A DNA stretch of 64,000 bases from Bacillus sp. A301a_S52 (GCA_024701455.1 JABXYP010000001.1:1616001-1680000); one strand, 5' to 3'. Positions 7,440-16,672 are shown, numbered from the stretch's first letter. The notes: generated from the letters alone by a model not told the origin. Program-made: numbers and translations.

Positions 7440-9389
7440 ATGATGAAAGGAGACGTAAAGGCATTTATACGTTGGTGGCAGGAAGCCAATTGTCGTGTTT
7501 TAGACGTGAAAAGGCAAAGTGTAGCGTCAAATGACACATTAAATATATATCAGTTACCTGTGAGTTGTTTAGTATATTTGTCAAAGGATAGAGTGAAGGT
7601 GAAAATAAATGATGAAGAATACTATACATTGGGTAAACAGTTAATTCATGCGGTTAAAGGGGATAGAGTCTCGATAGAAGCATTAGATTTTGTTGAAGCC
7701 ATAATGATTTATTACGACGTTATATTACCTGAATTTAAAAGTTATAAAAGCCTAAGTCGTTTACATCATTTTAGAGCTGTCTTAACTGTAGAAGAAACTC
7801 TTCATTTTTATAATGTCTCAAAAGAATTACATAAGGTATGGCAATCGAAAACTGATTTGACTCAAATACGAGCGAAAGCACTATTTTATACGATTGTCCA
7901 TACGTTTTTATTTGAGTTAAAAAACCAACATGAAAAGAGAGATAAAAAAGATCCTGTATATCGTTCACTATGTTACATAAAAGACCATTATAAGGAAACG
8001 ATTTCGTTAGAATCGCTGGCTGATAAATTAAATTATAGTCCTTCACATTTATCTTTGCTATTTAAGGATAAAACGGGTCTAAGCCCTATTGCTTATGTCA
8101 CTAAAATTCGCACTGATAAAGCAGCTGAGTTACTTAAAGAAACAGACGCCTTAATTCATATTATTTCATCAGAGGTCGGGTATCAAGATCCCCACTATTT
8201 TTCCAGAATATTTAAAAAAGTAAAAGGTTTAACCCCTGGAGACTATCGAGATAAATACAAAAAAACCGAAGATAATCCTGTTGAAGTCATAAGAAAGTCC
8301 ATTGAACATCGAACAGGTCTCCTTTATAGTGGTAGTGATTATCATTCTCATTTACCAATAGGAGGCACGTTTAACATGACAGATTTAAAACATTCGTTAG
8401 CTTTAAAAATGATGCTTTCAAGTACATTCTTTCTTGCAGCATGCACTGGAGGGGAAAGTGAAAGTCATAGTGTGAATGACCAAAACACGACTGATAAGGA
8501 ATCTCTCGTACAGCAACACCAATTCGGGGAAACAGTGATTCCTGATAATATTGAACGTGTCGTTTCAATCGGCCTAGAAGATATGGTTTATAAACTGGAT
8601 CTTCCACTTGCTCACGCTACTTTACATGGAGAAGATCACTACTTAGAAGAAAAATTAATTGCTGATCAGATTGATACTAGTTTAGGAAGAGGAGCCGATT
8701 TTGATTATGAGGTGGTGCTTGATGCACAACCTGATCTTATTATTATGAGTGAAATCCCAGCTTATGATGAAGCTGTTTATGAAGACATGACGAAAATCGC
8801 TCCAACAATTTTCTTTAGCCGTGAAAATTGGCGTGAAGATATTGTGAGGTTAGGTGAACTGACAGACCGCCGGACAGAAGCAGAACTAATTGTAGAGGAG
8901 TTTGAGGACTATTTAAGTGATGCTGAAGATATGATTACGGAAGCTGTCGGGGATGACGCTACAGTGGCATTTATTCGCTTACAAGAAAAAATGGCATACG
9001 TCTGGTTTCCTTTTCCAGAAGAAGAAACCGACAAAGGTTATGTAGGATTAATTTATGACAGTTTAGGTCTGCAACCGGATCCTTATATTTTAGAGTTAAT
9101 GGAACAGCATCCAGAAGAAAAGTGGGGAATACAGTTATCTCTCGAAAAGCTACCTGAATTAACTGCTGATTATATTTTTGTAACTGCCGGGGCTTCTGGT
9201 GGTACGAATGATGAATATAGTGAAAGTTGGCAACAGTTGTCTGAAATAGAAGAGCTACATGTATGGAAGTCGATTCCTGCTGTACAAAATGACCACGTCT
9301 ATCAAGTATCAGCGAAACATTGGATGTTGGCAGGGCCCTATGCGGACAAAATGAAGGTGGATGATGTTATTAATGCATTAGTAGATTAA
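7440..9389 (+). CDS. AraC regulator merged in frame with a complete siderophore-binding lipoprotein
   Basis: One uninterrupted frame of 649 codons. ATG 7440 is preferred over the TTG at 7425 because that TTG is part of the TTGGAGG ribosome-binding site. Residues 1-170 are an AraC-type sensor arm. Residues 175-278 are the double helix-turn-helix (LNYSPSHLSLLFKDKTGLSP; GYQDPHYFSRIFKKVKGLTP). Residues 279-312 are a linker. From Met313 there is a full lipoprotein signal (KMMLSSTFFLAAC, lipobox L-A-A-C) and a normal 337-residue class III binding protein. Known Btr-type fusions lack a signal peptide, so this looks like two adjacent genes joined by loss of the stop codon. The linker DNA contains a promoter, Fur box and AGGAGG site, so a free lipoprotein from 8376 is probable. 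A missed stop through sequence error is the main alternative. Confidence 0.8.
   Translation: MMKGDVKAFIRWWQEANCRVLDVKRQSVASNDTLNIYQLPVSCLVYLSKDRVKVKINDEEYYTLGKQLIHAVKGDRVSIEALDFVEAIMIYYDVILPEFKSYKSLSRLHHFRAVLTVEETLHFYNVSKELHKVWQSKTDLTQIRAKALFYTIVHTFLFELKNQHEKRDKKDPVYRSLCYIKDHYKETISLESLADKLNYSPSHLSLLFKDKTGLSPIAYVTKIRTDKAAELLKETDALIHIISSEVGYQDPHYFSRIFKKVKGLTPGDYRDKYKKTEDNPVEVIRKSIEHRTGLLYSGSDYHSHLPIGGTFNMTDLKHSLALKMMLSSTFFLAACTGGESESHSVNDQNTTDKESLVQQHQFGETVIPDNIERVVSIGLEDMVYKLDLPLAHATLHGEDHYLEEKLIADQIDTSLGRGADFDYEVVLDAQPDLIIMSEIPAYDEAVYEDMTKIAPTIFFSRENWREDIVRLGELTDRRTEAELIVEEFEDYLSDAEDMITEAVGDDATVAFIRLQEKMAYVWFPFPEEETDKGYVGLIYDSLGLQPDPYILELMEQHPEEKWGIQLSLEKLPELTADYIFVTAGASGGTNDEYSESWQQLSEIEELHVWKSIPAVQNDHVYQVSAKHWMLAGPYADKMKVDDVINALVD
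8302..8378 (+). promoter_or_regulatory. Promoter, Fur box and ribosome-binding site inside the reading frame
   Basis: TTGAAC (8302-8307), 17-bp spacer, TATAGT (8325-8330), then TGATTATCATTCTCA (8336-8350; 12 of 14 matches to the Fur motif). AGGAGG follows (8360-8365) and an in-frame ATG at 8376, ten bases later. The gap from -10 to the Fur box is the same as upstream of 7440. This would start the lipoprotein half independently of the regulator half. Confidence 0.6.
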
Positions 9390-9512
9390 TTATCCATGAC
9401 ATACCTCACACCTCTCTATGGCAGTGATAAGACAGTAAATTTATAATACTAAGAGTGATTACCATTCTTAGTTGAAGATTAATATATTGATTGTGGGAAA
9501 AGGATGAGAATA

Positions 9513-10565
9513 ATGTCCACGAAAAACAACATATCTGAACAGGATACTGAAAATGATACACTTCATCGCTCAAAGCCTTTTACCGCGATAACTGTTTTAT
9601 TAGGAGGAACAATTGTACTAGTACTGGGATTGATCTTATCTATTACATTCGGTGCCGCTAATATAAACGTAAAGACGGTTTGGACAGGTGTTTTTCAGTT
9701 TGATCCTGAGCTTACCTCTCATCAAATAATACAAGAGTTGAGATTGCCAAGAGCGTTAGCTGCAGCTTTGGTGGGGGCTTTTTTAGCTGTTTCAGGAGCT
9801 ATTATGCAAGGAATGACACGAAATCCTTTAGCTTCTCCATCCATTATGGGTGTGACGGCAGGGTCGGCCTTTATGATTGCTATCGCCTTTGCTTTTTTTC
9901 CAGGTACATCTTATGTCGGCTTAATGATGTGGTCGTTTGTAGGAGCTGGTTTAGGTGCGGGACTTGTTTTTATGATAGGAAGTTTATCGAAAAGTGGTTT
10001 GACACCTGTTAAACTTGCACTTGCTGGGGCAGCTGTAACAGCATTGCTTCAGTCTATTTCATCAGCAATTGCTATTCACTTTCATGTTGCACAGGATATC
10101 ACTTTTTGGTATGCAGGAGGTGTTGCTGGTGCTAGGTGGTTCAGTGTTCAATTAATGATTCCTGTGGCAGTAGTAGGGATGACACTTGCTATCATCATAT
10201 CTCGGTCTATTACGGTACTCAGTCTTGGTGAAGACGTAGCAAAAGGGCTCGGACAGCGCACACGCTACGTGAAAATAATTGGAACAGTGGTCGTTTTATT
10301 ATTAACTGGAGCAGCGGTTTCTGTGGCTGGAACAGTAGGTTTTATTGGCCTTGTTATTCCACATATTACAAGATTTTTAGTCGGAGTAGATTATAGATGG
10401 ATTATTCCTTGTGCTGCGATTTTAGGAGCTGTGTTACTCGTGCTGGCAGATTTAGGTGCAAGAATGGTTAATCCACCTTATGAAACACCAGTAGGTGCAA
10501 TAACTGCTTTAATTGGTGTCCCTTTTTTCCTCTATCTTGCTCGGCGGGAAGGGAGGGGATTATAA
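9513..10565 (+). CDS. FecCD-family iron-siderophore permease, subunit 1 of second system
   Basis: 350 residues from ATG 9513, preferred over ATG 9504 because AAAGGATGA then stands at a proper distance. A 25-residue hydrophilic N-terminus precedes about nine membrane spans. Family motifs are ELRLPRALAAALVGAFLAVSG, MQGMTRNPLASPSIMG and GFIGLVIPHITRFLVG. It follows the merged AraC/lipoprotein gene by 123 bp and presumably works with that binding protein. The stop codon TAA overlaps the next ATG by one base. No ATPase is encoded in this unit. Confidence 0.9.
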   Translation: MSTKNNISEQDTENDTLHRSKPFTAITVLLGGTIVLVLGLILSITFGAANINVKTVWTGVFQFDPELTSHQIIQELRLPRALAAALVGAFLAVSGAIMQGMTRNPLASPSIMGVTAGSAFMIAIAFAFFPGTSYVGLMMWSFVGAGLGAGLVFMIGSLSKSGLTPVKLALAGAAVTALLQSISSAIAIHFHVAQDITFWYAGGVAGARWFSVQLMIPVAVVGMTLAIIISRSITVLSLGEDVAKGLGQRTRYVKIIGTVVVLLLTGAAVSVAGTVGFIGLVIPHITRFLVGVDYRWIIPCAAILGAVLLVLADLGARMVNPPYETPVGAITALIGVPFFLYLARREGRGL

Positions 10566-11581
10566 TGCAAACACGAATTACAGCGAGTAAGCCTTTTATC
10601 ATCATGCTGATACTATTCTTACTTATTTTGGTAACGTTTTTTACGAGTTTGAATTTAGGACACATTCGTATTGGCCCTTTAGATGTGTTGAAAACATTTC
10701 TTGGAGCTGGAACAGCACAAGATCAGTTAGTCCTCTTTGATTTTCGCTTACCAAGAATGACAATTGCTTTGCTTATAGGAGCCGGTTTAGCAGTGTCAGG
10801 AGCTATTTTGCAAGGCGTGTCACAAAATGGTTTAGCTGATCCTGGTATTTTGGGAATCAATGCAGGAGCTGGATTAGCTGTTGTCATGTTTATTTTTTTC
10901 TTTCAAGGAACGTTGACAGGAGTAGGTACATTTTCTATTTTTATAATGCCTTTTTTCGCCTTGGTTGGTGGAATGGGAGCGGCATTGTTCATTTACTCGC
11001 TGGCGTGGAAGCAGGGAGTGACCCCTGTTCGATTAATTCTTGTGGGGATTGGTGTAAATGCAGCGTTTGGTGCTGGACTCATTATTTTTCAATTAAGAAT
11101 GAACCCTAATGATTTTATGCAAGCAACCATTTGGTTATCAGGTAGTATTTGGGGGACGAATTGGAAGTTTGTTTTAAGTGTATTGCCATGGATTATATTC
11201 CTTATTCCTTTAGTTATTTATAAAGCAAGGTATTTAAACATCTTGAATCTTGGTGACCATGTAGCTACTGGATTAGGGGCTGCTGTAGAAAAAGAGAGAC
11301 GTACTCTCCTTCTTATCGCAGTAGCTTTAGCAGGCTCATGTGTAGCTGTGGGAGGAGGGATTTCGTTTCTCGGACTCGTAGCTCCACATTTAGCGAGACG
11401 GCTTGTAGGGGCTAAGCACCAATTGTTATTACCGGCTTCGGCTTTAATGGGGGCGCTCCTTTTATCGATTGCAGATATGATTGGTCGTAATTTGATCGCA
11501 CCATCAGAGATTCCTGTTGGGCTCGTTGTGTCTGCTCTTGGAGCTCCATACTTTATTTACCTGCTTATTAAAGTAGATTAA
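10565..11581 (+). CDS. FecCD-family iron-siderophore permease, subunit 2 of second system
   Basis: 338 residues, polytopic. Motifs FRLPRMTIALLIGAGLAVSG, LQGVSQNGLADPGILGINAG and SFLGLVAPHLARRLVG place it in the FecCD family. The family's usual RNPLA is changed to QNGLA here, as in several FecD/FhuG-type second subunits. It is coupled to the upstream subunit by a one-base overlap. The pair probably borrows the ATPase encoded at 6262-7086. Confidence 0.9.
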   Translation: MQTRITASKPFIIMLILFLLILVTFFTSLNLGHIRIGPLDVLKTFLGAGTAQDQLVLFDFRLPRMTIALLIGAGLAVSGAILQGVSQNGLADPGILGINAGAGLAVVMFIFFFQGTLTGVGTFSIFIMPFFALVGGMGAALFIYSLAWKQGVTPVRLILVGIGVNAAFGAGLIIFQLRMNPNDFMQATIWLSGSIWGTNWKFVLSVLPWIIFLIPLVIYKARYLNILNLGDHVATGLGAAVEKERRTLLLIAVALAGSCVAVGGGISFLGLVAPHLARRLVGAKHQLLLPASALMGALLLSIADMIGRNLIAPSEIPVGLVVSALGAPYFIYLLIKVD

Positions 11582-11660
11582 TAGCAAGGTGTTTTAACGA
11601 AAGCTTGTATCCTAATTAAACAGTTGTTAAATCTTAATTTTCTAAAGGAGTGATTAAACA

Positions 11661-12233
11661 ATGGAAGACATGAATAAGAAAAGCCAATTAGCACAGACAA
11701 TACGTGAAAGGAGAACTATCCGAGACTTTAAGCCTGATGCTGTTGATTTGGAAGATATTAAAAGCTTATTGAATGATGCTGTGTGGGCACCAAATCATGG
11801 TTTTAGGGAGCCGTGGCGGTTTATTCTCTTTCATAAAGAGGGGAGAAACGTGTTTGCTGAAGCAGTGAGTGAAGGATCTACACCTGAACAGAGAGAGAAA
11901 TACGGGGAAAAAATGTATGACTATTATATGTTAATCCCCATTCACATTGTCGTTGTTATGAGCGAAGATCCACGTCAAAAACAATGGGAAGAAGACTTTG
12001 CTGCTACGGCAGCACTTATTCAAAACTTTCAGCTTCTGGCATGGGAACAAGGGCTTGGAGTTGTTTGGAAAACGAATAATTACAGTTGGCATCCGAGTTT
12101 TCGTGAGCGTGTAGGCGTAAAAGCAGGGGAAAAAGTTGTTGGGACGCTACATGTAGGTTACATAAAAACGACTCCAAAAGCTAAGGCACGAACAGAAGCT
12201 GAGAAGAAGCTTACTATTGTTTCGGAAGCTTAA
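11661..12233 (+). CDS. Nitroreductase-family flavoprotein
   Basis: 190 residues, the normal size of small FMN-dependent nitroreductases. The N-terminal IRERRTIRDFKPDAVDLEDI with its Arg pair for FMN phosphate, the central APNHGFREPWRFILF and the C-terminal GTLHVGYI fit the YdjA/RutE-like branch. It should reduce a nitro- or quinone-like compound with NAD(P)H in the cytoplasm. It stands 79 bp behind the permeases with its own AAAGGAG site and may be cotranscribed. A role in reductive iron release from an imported siderophore is conceivable but only inferred from position. Confidence 0.82.
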   Translation: MEDMNKKSQLAQTIRERRTIRDFKPDAVDLEDIKSLLNDAVWAPNHGFREPWRFILFHKEGRNVFAEAVSEGSTPEQREKYGEKMYDYYMLIPIHIVVVMSEDPRQKQWEEDFAATAALIQNFQLLAWEQGLGVVWKTNNYSWHPSFRERVGVKAGEKVVGTLHVGYIKTTPKAKARTEAEKKLTIVSEA

Positions 12234-12246
12234 ATATGCTGTCTTT

Positions 12247-12287
12247 AGAACCATCCTCAATATTAGAAGGATGGTTCTATTGTTTTG
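12247..12287 (+). terminator. Rho-independent terminator after the nitroreductase gene
   Basis: An 11-bp perfect stem, AGAACCATCCT (12247-12257) with AGGATGGTTCT (12268-12278), is followed by ATTGTTTT. It closes the iron-uptake island. Confidence 0.85.
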
Positions 12288-12390
12288 AGAAGGTAAGTGA
12301 GTCCTACTCACAATAACTGTCACTATTTTTTAGAGATGACATAATAGTGAGACGGGTATTATCATAGTAGAAATAATCATACAACGTTTT

Positions 12391-13104
12391 TTACTTATTA
12401 TTAGGTGGTGAATCACTCATTAAATGATGAATACCGATTGTTTGCTCAATTGGAAGTACAAAAGAAATACCTTTTCCAGGATCATTAATTCTCACATCTG
12501 TTTCTAGTGCTGATAAGACGTCTTTTGTCTTAGATTTTTTAATCAGGGTTAGTACGACATCTTTCTCCGGTTCAATAGCAATAGATAATAGTTTAGCTTT
12601 TTCATGAATGCCACTTCCACGCCCATTAATGACCGTTCCACCTTCAGCGCCAGCATTAGTAGAAGCATTAATGACTTTACTTGCATCTCCTTTATTAACG
12701 ATCGTGATAATGAGGTCAAATCCATCATGTTTAACTGTGTCTGTCATTGTGTTAAGATCCTCCTTTTCCTTCTCTTCATATGTCATGTGAGCAATACCAA
12801 TCGTTTTTTTAATGTCAATAATAAACCCAATACCTTGCCCTTTTTCATTTAATTTTGCTTCTGAGGTAATACTTTCGAGAACTGAAGGCAATATATCGCT
12901 AGGTACAAGATTAAGTACTAGTTCTTTTTCGTAAAGGGCGTCGAGTCCGAAAACTTTTGCTTTTTCTCGGATACCGCGTCCGCTGCCAAACAAAATTGTA
13001 CCACCCTCTGCTCCAGATCCCTTAGCAGCTTTCATAATTTTTTTAGCTTTTCCTTTTTTAATAATCGTCACTAAGAGCTTATGGTCTTTTTTTACATTAG
13101 TCAT
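12391..13104 (-). CDS. Tandem PII-like signalling protein (two domains)
   Basis: 237 residues made of two homologous PII/GlnB-like domains (about 8-108 and 127-228). Both carry GAEGGT near the start, a glycine-rich G-G-I-EKAK loop and a closing TIGI.H. The canonical T-loop tyrosine used for uridylylation is not apparent. PII proteins sense nucleotides and small ligands and dock on membrane transporters or enzymes. The start overlaps the end of the upstream DUF1538 gene by eight bases, with AAAGGAGCGAT upstream. Two PII domains match the two DUF1538 proteins of the operon, suggesting a regulator-channel pair. The effector is unknown. Confidence 0.82.
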   Translation of the reverse strand: MTNVKKDHKLLVTIIKKGKAKKIMKAAKGSGAEGGTILFGSGRGIREKAKVFGLDALYEKELVLNLVPSDILPSVLESITSEAKLNEKGQGIGFIIDIKKTIGIAHMTYEEKEKEDLNTMTDTVKHDGFDLIITIVNKGDASKVINASTNAGAEGGTVINGRGSGIHEKAKLLSIAIEPEKDVVLTLIKKSKTKDVLSALETDVRINDPGKGISFVLPIEQTIGIHHLMSDSPPNNK

Positions 13105-13831
13105 TATCCAATCGCTCCTTTTGTTGATATATCAGCCCTAGTATAAGTACAGATAAAATTGGTGTTAGGGCGACGAGAGCAATCATTCCAAAGCCGTCCA
13201 TTAACGGGTCACGCCCTTCAGTAACAGAGGCAACACCAACTGCAATCGCCATAATAAACGTGACTGTCATGGGGCCAGTGGCGACTCCTCCTGCGTCAAA
13301 AGCAATAGAAATGAATCGGTCTTTCGAGATGAACAGTAGAAAAATAGCTAGCGCATAACCGGGAATGAGTAGCCACCATAACGGAAAACCGATGACGATT
13401 CTTAACATGGATAGCGCAATTGAGACACCAACACCCAACGATAACGTTATAAGCATGACATTTTTCGAAATAGAGCCAGATGTCACCTTTTCTACTTCAT
13501 AATTTAAGATACGAATTGCTGGTTCAGCAAAGGTCGCTACCAATCCGAAAAGAAACCCAAGAAAAGGTAAGAGAATAATTGTGTTTTCACGTTCTCCTAA
13601 CAATTCACCAATCGCTTCACCAGCAGGGAAGAAGCCAACTTCTACCCCTTGTAAAAATAATACAAGGCCCACAAATGTAAAAAATAAGCCGATGAAAATA
13701 TTCTTTAATTTACTTTTATCTAATTTTAAAAAGAAAAATTGAAACACGAGGAAAAAAATGAGTAGTGGTACTACTGCCATTGCAACTTCTATTATAACGT
13801 GATCAATATTTTCAAACAGGGCACCTATCAT
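13097..13831 (-). CDS. DUF1538 membrane protein B
   Basis: 244 residues with about six to seven membrane spans. It carries the DUF1538 core FDAGGVATGPMTVTFIMA followed by GVASV and DGFGMIAL. It is homologous to the next gene upstream (13828-14520), and the pair looks like a duplication that stayed together. The family is a predicted integral membrane transporter or channel of unknown substrate. Its ATG overlaps the stop of the partner by four bases, and its stop lies inside the start of the PII gene, so the three products are probably translationally coupled. Confidence 0.85.
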   Translation of the reverse strand: MIGALFENIDHVIIEVAMAVVPLLIFFLVFQFFFLKLDKSKLKNIFIGLFFTFVGLVLFLQGVEVGFFPAGEAIGELLGERENTIILLPFLGFLFGLVATFAEPAIRILNYEVEKVTSGSISKNVMLITLSLGVGVSIALSMLRIVIGFPLWWLLIPGYALAIFLLFISKDRFISIAFDAGGVATGPMTVTFIMAIAVGVASVTEGRDPLMDGFGMIALVALTPILSVLILGLIYQQKERLDND

Positions 13832-14520
13832 CCAAAAATCACTCCTAAAATCATGACTGAAATAATTGGCCCAATGGATGCTAAAGCAACAAGGCCAAAA
13901 CCGTCACTAGTAGAGGACTTGCCTTGCAGGACAGAGGCGACTCCGACTCCGAGAGCTAATATGAAAGGCACTGTCATAGGGCCAGTCGTGACACCTCCAG
14001 CGTCAAAAGAGATAGGTAAATAACTTTGAGGAGTAAAGAGTGCAAGGATAAAAACGATGCTGTAGCCGCCCACTAATAAATATTTTAGCGGAATACTAAA
14101 GATCGTCCTTGCCATTGCCACAGTCACAAATATCCCTACTCCGATAGCAACGGAATAAACGAGTGTTAAGTTGGAAATTTCATCTTCTGATACTTGGGCA
14201 ATTTGAGAGGCAAGCACACGAACATCTGGCTCAGCTACTGTGACAACGAATCCGAGAATGAAGCCGGTAATGAGAATAAGCCACGGTTTGTTTGTTTTAG
14301 GTAAGGTAGAACCGATTAATTCCCCGATAGGTAAAAGTCCGATATGTACTCCTACGAGAAAAAGAAATAAGCCGAGGCCGACCATGACAACACCAGCAAG
14401 AAATCGAATAAAAAGGTCAGTAGGCAAACCGATTACAGTATATTGTAAAATAATAATTAATAGTGCCATCGGAAGGATAGCCATCACTACCTCCTTGAGC
14501 TGCTCAATCACGTCTCTCAT
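13828..14520 (-). CDS. DUF1538 membrane protein A
   Basis: 230 residues, polytopic, first gene of the three-gene operon, with a GGGGGG ribosome-binding site. The conserved segment FDAGGVTTGPMTVPFILALG and a downstream DGFGLVALASIGPIISV are nearly the same as in protein B. The FDAGG-TGPMT loop, between two membrane spans, is the most conserved part of both copies and a likely functional site. Function is not established; coupling to a PII protein suggests a gated transporter. No operator was recognised upstream. Confidence 0.85.
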   Translation of the reverse strand: MRDVIEQLKEVVMAILPMALLIIILQYTVIGLPTDLFIRFLAGVVMVGLGLFLFLVGVHIGLLPIGELIGSTLPKTNKPWLILITGFILGFVVTVAEPDVRVLASQIAQVSEDEISNLTLVYSVAIGVGIFVTVAMARTIFSIPLKYLLVGGYSIVFILALFTPQSYLPISFDAGGVTTGPMTVPFILALGVGVASVLQGKSSTSDGFGLVALASIGPIISVMILGVIFG

Positions 14521-14682
14521 TAAATCCCCCCATTTATTCGTTAAGTAAGTTTAATAATACTAATATTTACCCCATAATCAACATTTGTACGCATGGAAAT
14601 GTGAGTGTTAGCTTTCAGGTCCTCAGAGACTAATTACTAAGTTCCTTCACAATTATGTTCTCATCTATTTGCCTTCATATGC

Positions 14683-14792
14683 TTTATTTCACAGATACCC
14701 GTCAGTAAACTTCCGCCTCAAATAGAGGAGAGTTATATTTATTTAGGAGTGAGATAACGGATGTTAGTGTATTGCTTGAACGTTCGTTTTAT
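14683..14792 (+). repeat. Interspersed hairpin repeat, copy A
   Basis: It runs from TTTATTTCACAGATA to GTTCGTTTTAT and contains GAGATAACGG. It is diverged and lacks the 3' hairpin. It lies in the 604-bp gap between the DUF1538 operon and prfC, which otherwise holds only copy B and a terminator. Confidence 0.8.
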
Positions 14793-14904
14793 AACGAGTA
14801 GTAATGAAACTGGATTTATATGGATTATATCTGATGTTAAGATTAACTTATAAGTTTGTCTTCATTCATTATACTATAATTGACTGAATAGTCAGATTGA
14901 ATGA

Positions 14905-14950
14905 GTGAAAAAAAGCACCCATCTTTCTCATATAAGATGAGTGCCTTTTA
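14905..14950 (-). terminator. Rho-independent terminator for prfC
   Basis: On the minus strand GGCACTCATCTT pairs with AAGATGGGTGC and is followed by seven T. The stem spans 14915-14944. An A-run on the other side could also make it work on the plus strand. Confidence 0.82.
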
Positions 14951-15015
14951 TTTTTAGGAAAAGTCTTTCACGTATCCGACTTTGATGATAGCCAAAGGAA
15001 GACCGCGTCCTCAGG

Positions 15016-15110
15016 TTTATCACAACTACTGCCTCAAAAGTAGAGAGAAAAGCTATATTTATTTAGGCGTGAGATAACGGACGTTAATCCTGATTGAAAG
15101 GTCGTTTTAT
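15016..15110 (+). repeat. Interspersed hairpin repeat, copy B
   Basis: It starts TTTATCACA and ends AGGTCGTTTTAT, with GAGATAACGGACGTTAAT in the middle. It lost part of the 5' arm and the segment between the two TGATT direct repeats. It ends 14 bp from the prfC stop codon. Confidence 0.85.
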
Positions 15111-15124
15111 TTGCTACTTAGTTA

Positions 15125-16672
15125 TTATTCAAGGATGTCCCAGCCTGAAGATAACTCAATATCTGGGTGTTTGTCAGTAAACCAACGTAAGGCAAAATCG
15201 TTTTCAAATAATAAGACGGATCGTCCTTGTTGATCATTAACAAGCATTTTCCTGCTATCTGTCATGTCATCGGAGACGGAACCCTTCGTTATCCAACGAG
15301 CAAGCTCGTGTGTCATATGATTGAATTCGATATCCACTTTGTATTCATTTTTCATACGATATTCAAAAACCTGGAACTGAAGTTCGCCTACTGCACCGAT
15401 AATATAATCTTCAAAGTAAGGTGTTTTATAAAGCTGTATGGTCCCTTCTTGGACGAGTTGCTCAATTCCTTTATGGTATTGTTTATGTTTAAGAGCATTT
15501 TTAGCTGTTATTTTTGCAAATTTTTCAGGTGGGAATTGTGGCATTTCTTCATATTGAAGAAGTTCCCCACCACCTACGATAGTATCACCCACTTGAAAGT
15601 TACCTGAATCATAGATACCTACAATATCGCCTGGCATGGCTGTATCCACCGTTTCCCTATCAGATGCAAAAAAGGAGTGAGACTGATTCAGTTTCATTTT
15701 CTTACCTGTACGTGAAAGGGTCACTTCCATTCCACGATCAAATTTACCTGAACATACACGGAGAAAAGCAATGCGGTCACGATGGTTCGGGTTCATATTG
15801 GCTTGTATCTTAAAGATGAATCCAGAGAACGCTTGACGTTCGGGATCGATAAATTCTCCCGATGCTTTTCTGGGCTGAGGAGGGGCAGCAAGCTTAACGA
15901 ATTGATCGAGAAATGACTGTACACCAAAATTGGCGAGAGCACTTCCGAAGAAGACCGGTGTTAATGCCCCGTTTCGAACTTTTTCTATAGAAAATTCATT
16001 TCCTGCCTCTTCAAGTAGAAGGGTTTCCTCTTCTAATGTTTCACGTTCATAATCAGCTAATGACTTATCATCAGCGAGGGGCGTAATCTCTCTCTCGTGT
16101 AAGTCATTATATTTTTCAATCGTATCATCAGAAAGGCTATATATGCCTTTTAACCGTTTACCCATACCGACTGGCCAATTCATTGGATATGTTTCCATCT
16201 CAAGTGTCTCCTCAATTTCTGATAGGAGATCAAGAGGTTCCTTACCTTCTCGGTCAAGTTTATTAATAAACGTTAAGATTGGAATCCCACGCATTCGACA
16301 AACTTTAAACAGTTTCAATGTTTGTGCTTCAATTCCTTTTACACTATCAATGACCATAACTGCTGTATCAACGGCTGTGAGAGTACGATAAGTATCTTCA
16401 CTAAAATCTTGGTGTCCTGGTGTATCAAGAATGTTGATTTGGACGTCTTTATATAATAATTGCATCACACTAGAAGTGACTGAAATCCCACGTTGTTTCT
16501 CGATTTCCATCCAATCGGATGTGGCGTACTTTCCTGATTTTTTACCTTTCACAGTTCCTGCACTTCGTATACCGCCCCCAAGGAGAAGAAGTTTCTCAGT
16601 AAGTGTTGTTTTACCGGCATCCGGGTGAGAAATAATAGCGAACGTTCGTCTTGGTGTATCCACAGACATCAT
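15125..16672 (-). CDS. prfC: Peptide chain release factor 3
   Basis: About 515 residues, close to the 525-530 of family members. The GTPase domain holds G1 [10 protein letters not shown]2 in [12 protein letters not shown]3 DTPGHQDF and G4 NKLD. RF3-specific C-terminal domains follow ([16 protein letters not shown] and a final FALRWF). RF3 recycles RF1/RF2 from the ribosome after peptide release. Two more ATG codons lie upstream of the chosen one (16678 and this one at 16672 are both possible); 16672 leaves AAAGGA at the right distance. Monocistronic, with its own terminator. In some firmicutes this gene is absent, so its presence is a modest lineage marker. Confidence 0.93.
   Translation of the reverse strand: MMSVDTPRRTFAIISHPDAGKTTLTEKLLLLGGGIRSAGTVKGKKSGKYATSDWMEIEKQRGISVTSSVMQLLYKDVQINILDTPGHQDFSEDTYRTLTAVDTAVMVIDSVKGIEAQTLKLFKVCRMRGIPILTFINKLDREGKEPLDLLSEIEETLEMETYPMNWPVGMGKRLKGIYSLSDDTIEKYNDLHEREITPLADDKSLADYERETLEEETLLLEEAGNEFSIEKVRNGALTPVFFGSALANFGVQSFLDQFVKLAAPPQPRKASGEFIDPERQAFSGFIFKIQANMNPNHRDRIAFLRVCSGKFDRGMEVTLSRTGKKMKLNQSHSFFASDRETVDTAMPGDIVGIYDSGNFQVGDTIVGGGELLQYEEMPQFPPEKFAKITAKNALKHKQYHKGIEQLVQEGTIQLYKTPYFEDYIIGAVGELQFQVFEYRMKNEYKVDIEFNHMTHELARWITKGSVSDDMTDSRKMLVNDQQGRSVLLFENDFALRWFTDKHPDIELSSGWDILE

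Noticed and set aside
9449..9471. Inverted repeat CTAAGA ... TCTTAG before the second permease pair
   Set aside because: Six-bp arms, no U-tract and a poor Fur match (about 9 of 14); not enough for a terminator or an operator.
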